Source: Rhodanobacter sp. AS-Z3
GTDB taxonomy: Bacteria; Pseudomonadota; Gammaproteobacteria; Xanthomonadales; Rhodanobacteraceae
Length of the DNA: 64,000 nt
Assembly: GCF_029224025.1 (NCBI RefSeq)
Contig: NZ_CP119392.1
Coordinates: 2,317,001 to 2,381,000, forward strand
Reading direction: 5' to 3'
Position numbers and translations under genes: made by a program. The notes under the pieces are model-generated. The model was not told the DNA's origin and searched no databases. It was given only the letters and a program-made list of their open reading frames with translations. Below are positions 63,714 through 64,000 of the stretch, piece after piece. The number at the start of each line of letters is the position of its first letter. Position 1 is the first letter of the stretch.

Positions 63714-64000
63714 ATGTCCGCCGATTCTGTTTTTTCCGTCATGCTTGCCGATCGTTATCAGGCCGCTGCGATTACCCATTGGCCAGTCCAGGTCGAGCCG
63801 AAGATTGACGGCGTTCGTTGCCTTGCTGAAGTAGACCTGGCCGCCGGCAAGGTGCAGTTGCATACCCGCAACGGCAACCTGATCAGCCACATGGAAAGCT
63901 TGAACCACGGCGTGCTTGAGTTGGCCCGCAGGCTGGCCGCACCAGTCGGTGCGGGTGTGGTGATCATTGATAGTGAACTCACCGCCGGCAATTTCGCGCA
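63714..64000 (+). CDS. ATP-dependent DNA ligase (partial, runs off the window)
   Basis: The first 95 codons of a gene starting at ATG 63714 (AAGG 9 nt upstream). The adenylation motif EPKIDGVRC (K-x-D-G-x-R, Lys at about 30) is intact, followed by HTRNGN (motif Ia-like) and VVIIDSELTAG (motif III-like), the order found in small T7-like or Xanthomonad-phage ATP ligases. Base composition is lower in GC than the tail genes. Its own promoter and location between tail genes mark it as a moron. Confidence 0.85.
   Translation, partial: MSADSVFSVMLADRYQAAAITHWPVQVEPKIDGVRCLAEVDLAAGKVQLHTRNGNLISHMESLNHGVLELARRLAAPVGAGVVIIDSELTAGNFA

Larger units (their letters stand above)
39180..64000. mobile_element. 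Lambda-like prophage (left part; continues past the window)
   Basis: Contiguous phage genome beginning at the 3' half of tRNA-Cys: integrase, leftward early operon, CI/Cro switch, replication, terminase, portal, protease-capsid, head-tail and tail genes in lambda-like order. Essential genes seen look intact. The left limit is inferred from the tRNA; the right end is outside the window. An integron-type cassette array is embedded at 40,861-44,075. Confidence 0.93.

Overview
The window reads as a chromosome segment of a high-GC gammaproteobacterium of the order Xanthomonadales (Lysobacterales), most likely the Rhodanobacteraceae (Dyella/Rhodanobacter/Luteibacter type). That placement is an inference from gene order (miaA-hfq-hflX-hflK-hflC-DUF2065-purA, rnr-rlmB, nudJ-mnmA-hflD, clpS-clpA next to infA, serC-pheA-aroA) and protein style; no database search was possible.

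Positions 1-39,223 are core chromosome: threonine catabolism (kbl-tdh), a secreted S46 dipeptidyl-peptidase, the miaA-to-purA run, an M1 aminopeptidase, a PAS-GGDEF protein, gcvP behind a tandem glycine riboswitch, RNase R/RlmB, RNase T, the nudJ-mnmA-hflD operon, clpS/clpA, infA, serC-pheA-aroA, kdsB, uvrC and pgsA, then two tRNA-Gly(GCC) genes and one tRNA-Cys(GCA). These genes are ordinary housekeeping functions.

From the tRNA-Cys to the right edge lies a lambda-like (siphovirus-type) prophage that runs off the window. An integrase gene sits just inside the tRNA. A leftward early operon (49,348 back to 40,522) carries a cytosine-5 DNA methyltransferase, an HTH protein and many very small proteins. 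A lambda-style switch follows (repressor + lipoprotein / cro / terminator / palindrome / CII-like). Next come a primase-helicase, an iteron-rich origin candidate, terminase, portal, a protease-capsid fusion, head-tail genes and the start of an ATP-dependent DNA ligase behind its own promoter.

The most unusual object is at 40,861-44,075, inside the leftward operon: eleven integron-type attC sites delimiting eleven gene cassettes, without any integron integrase in view. One cassette is present twice, identical to the recombination point. Ten of the eleven cassette genes run opposite to the canonical attC orientation but in the same direction as the phage operon. Removing the array rejoins two phage genes with a 30-nt gap. 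It is therefore an integron cassette array apparently captured by a temperate phage through a secondary G/TT site, with genes arranged so that a phage promoter could express them.
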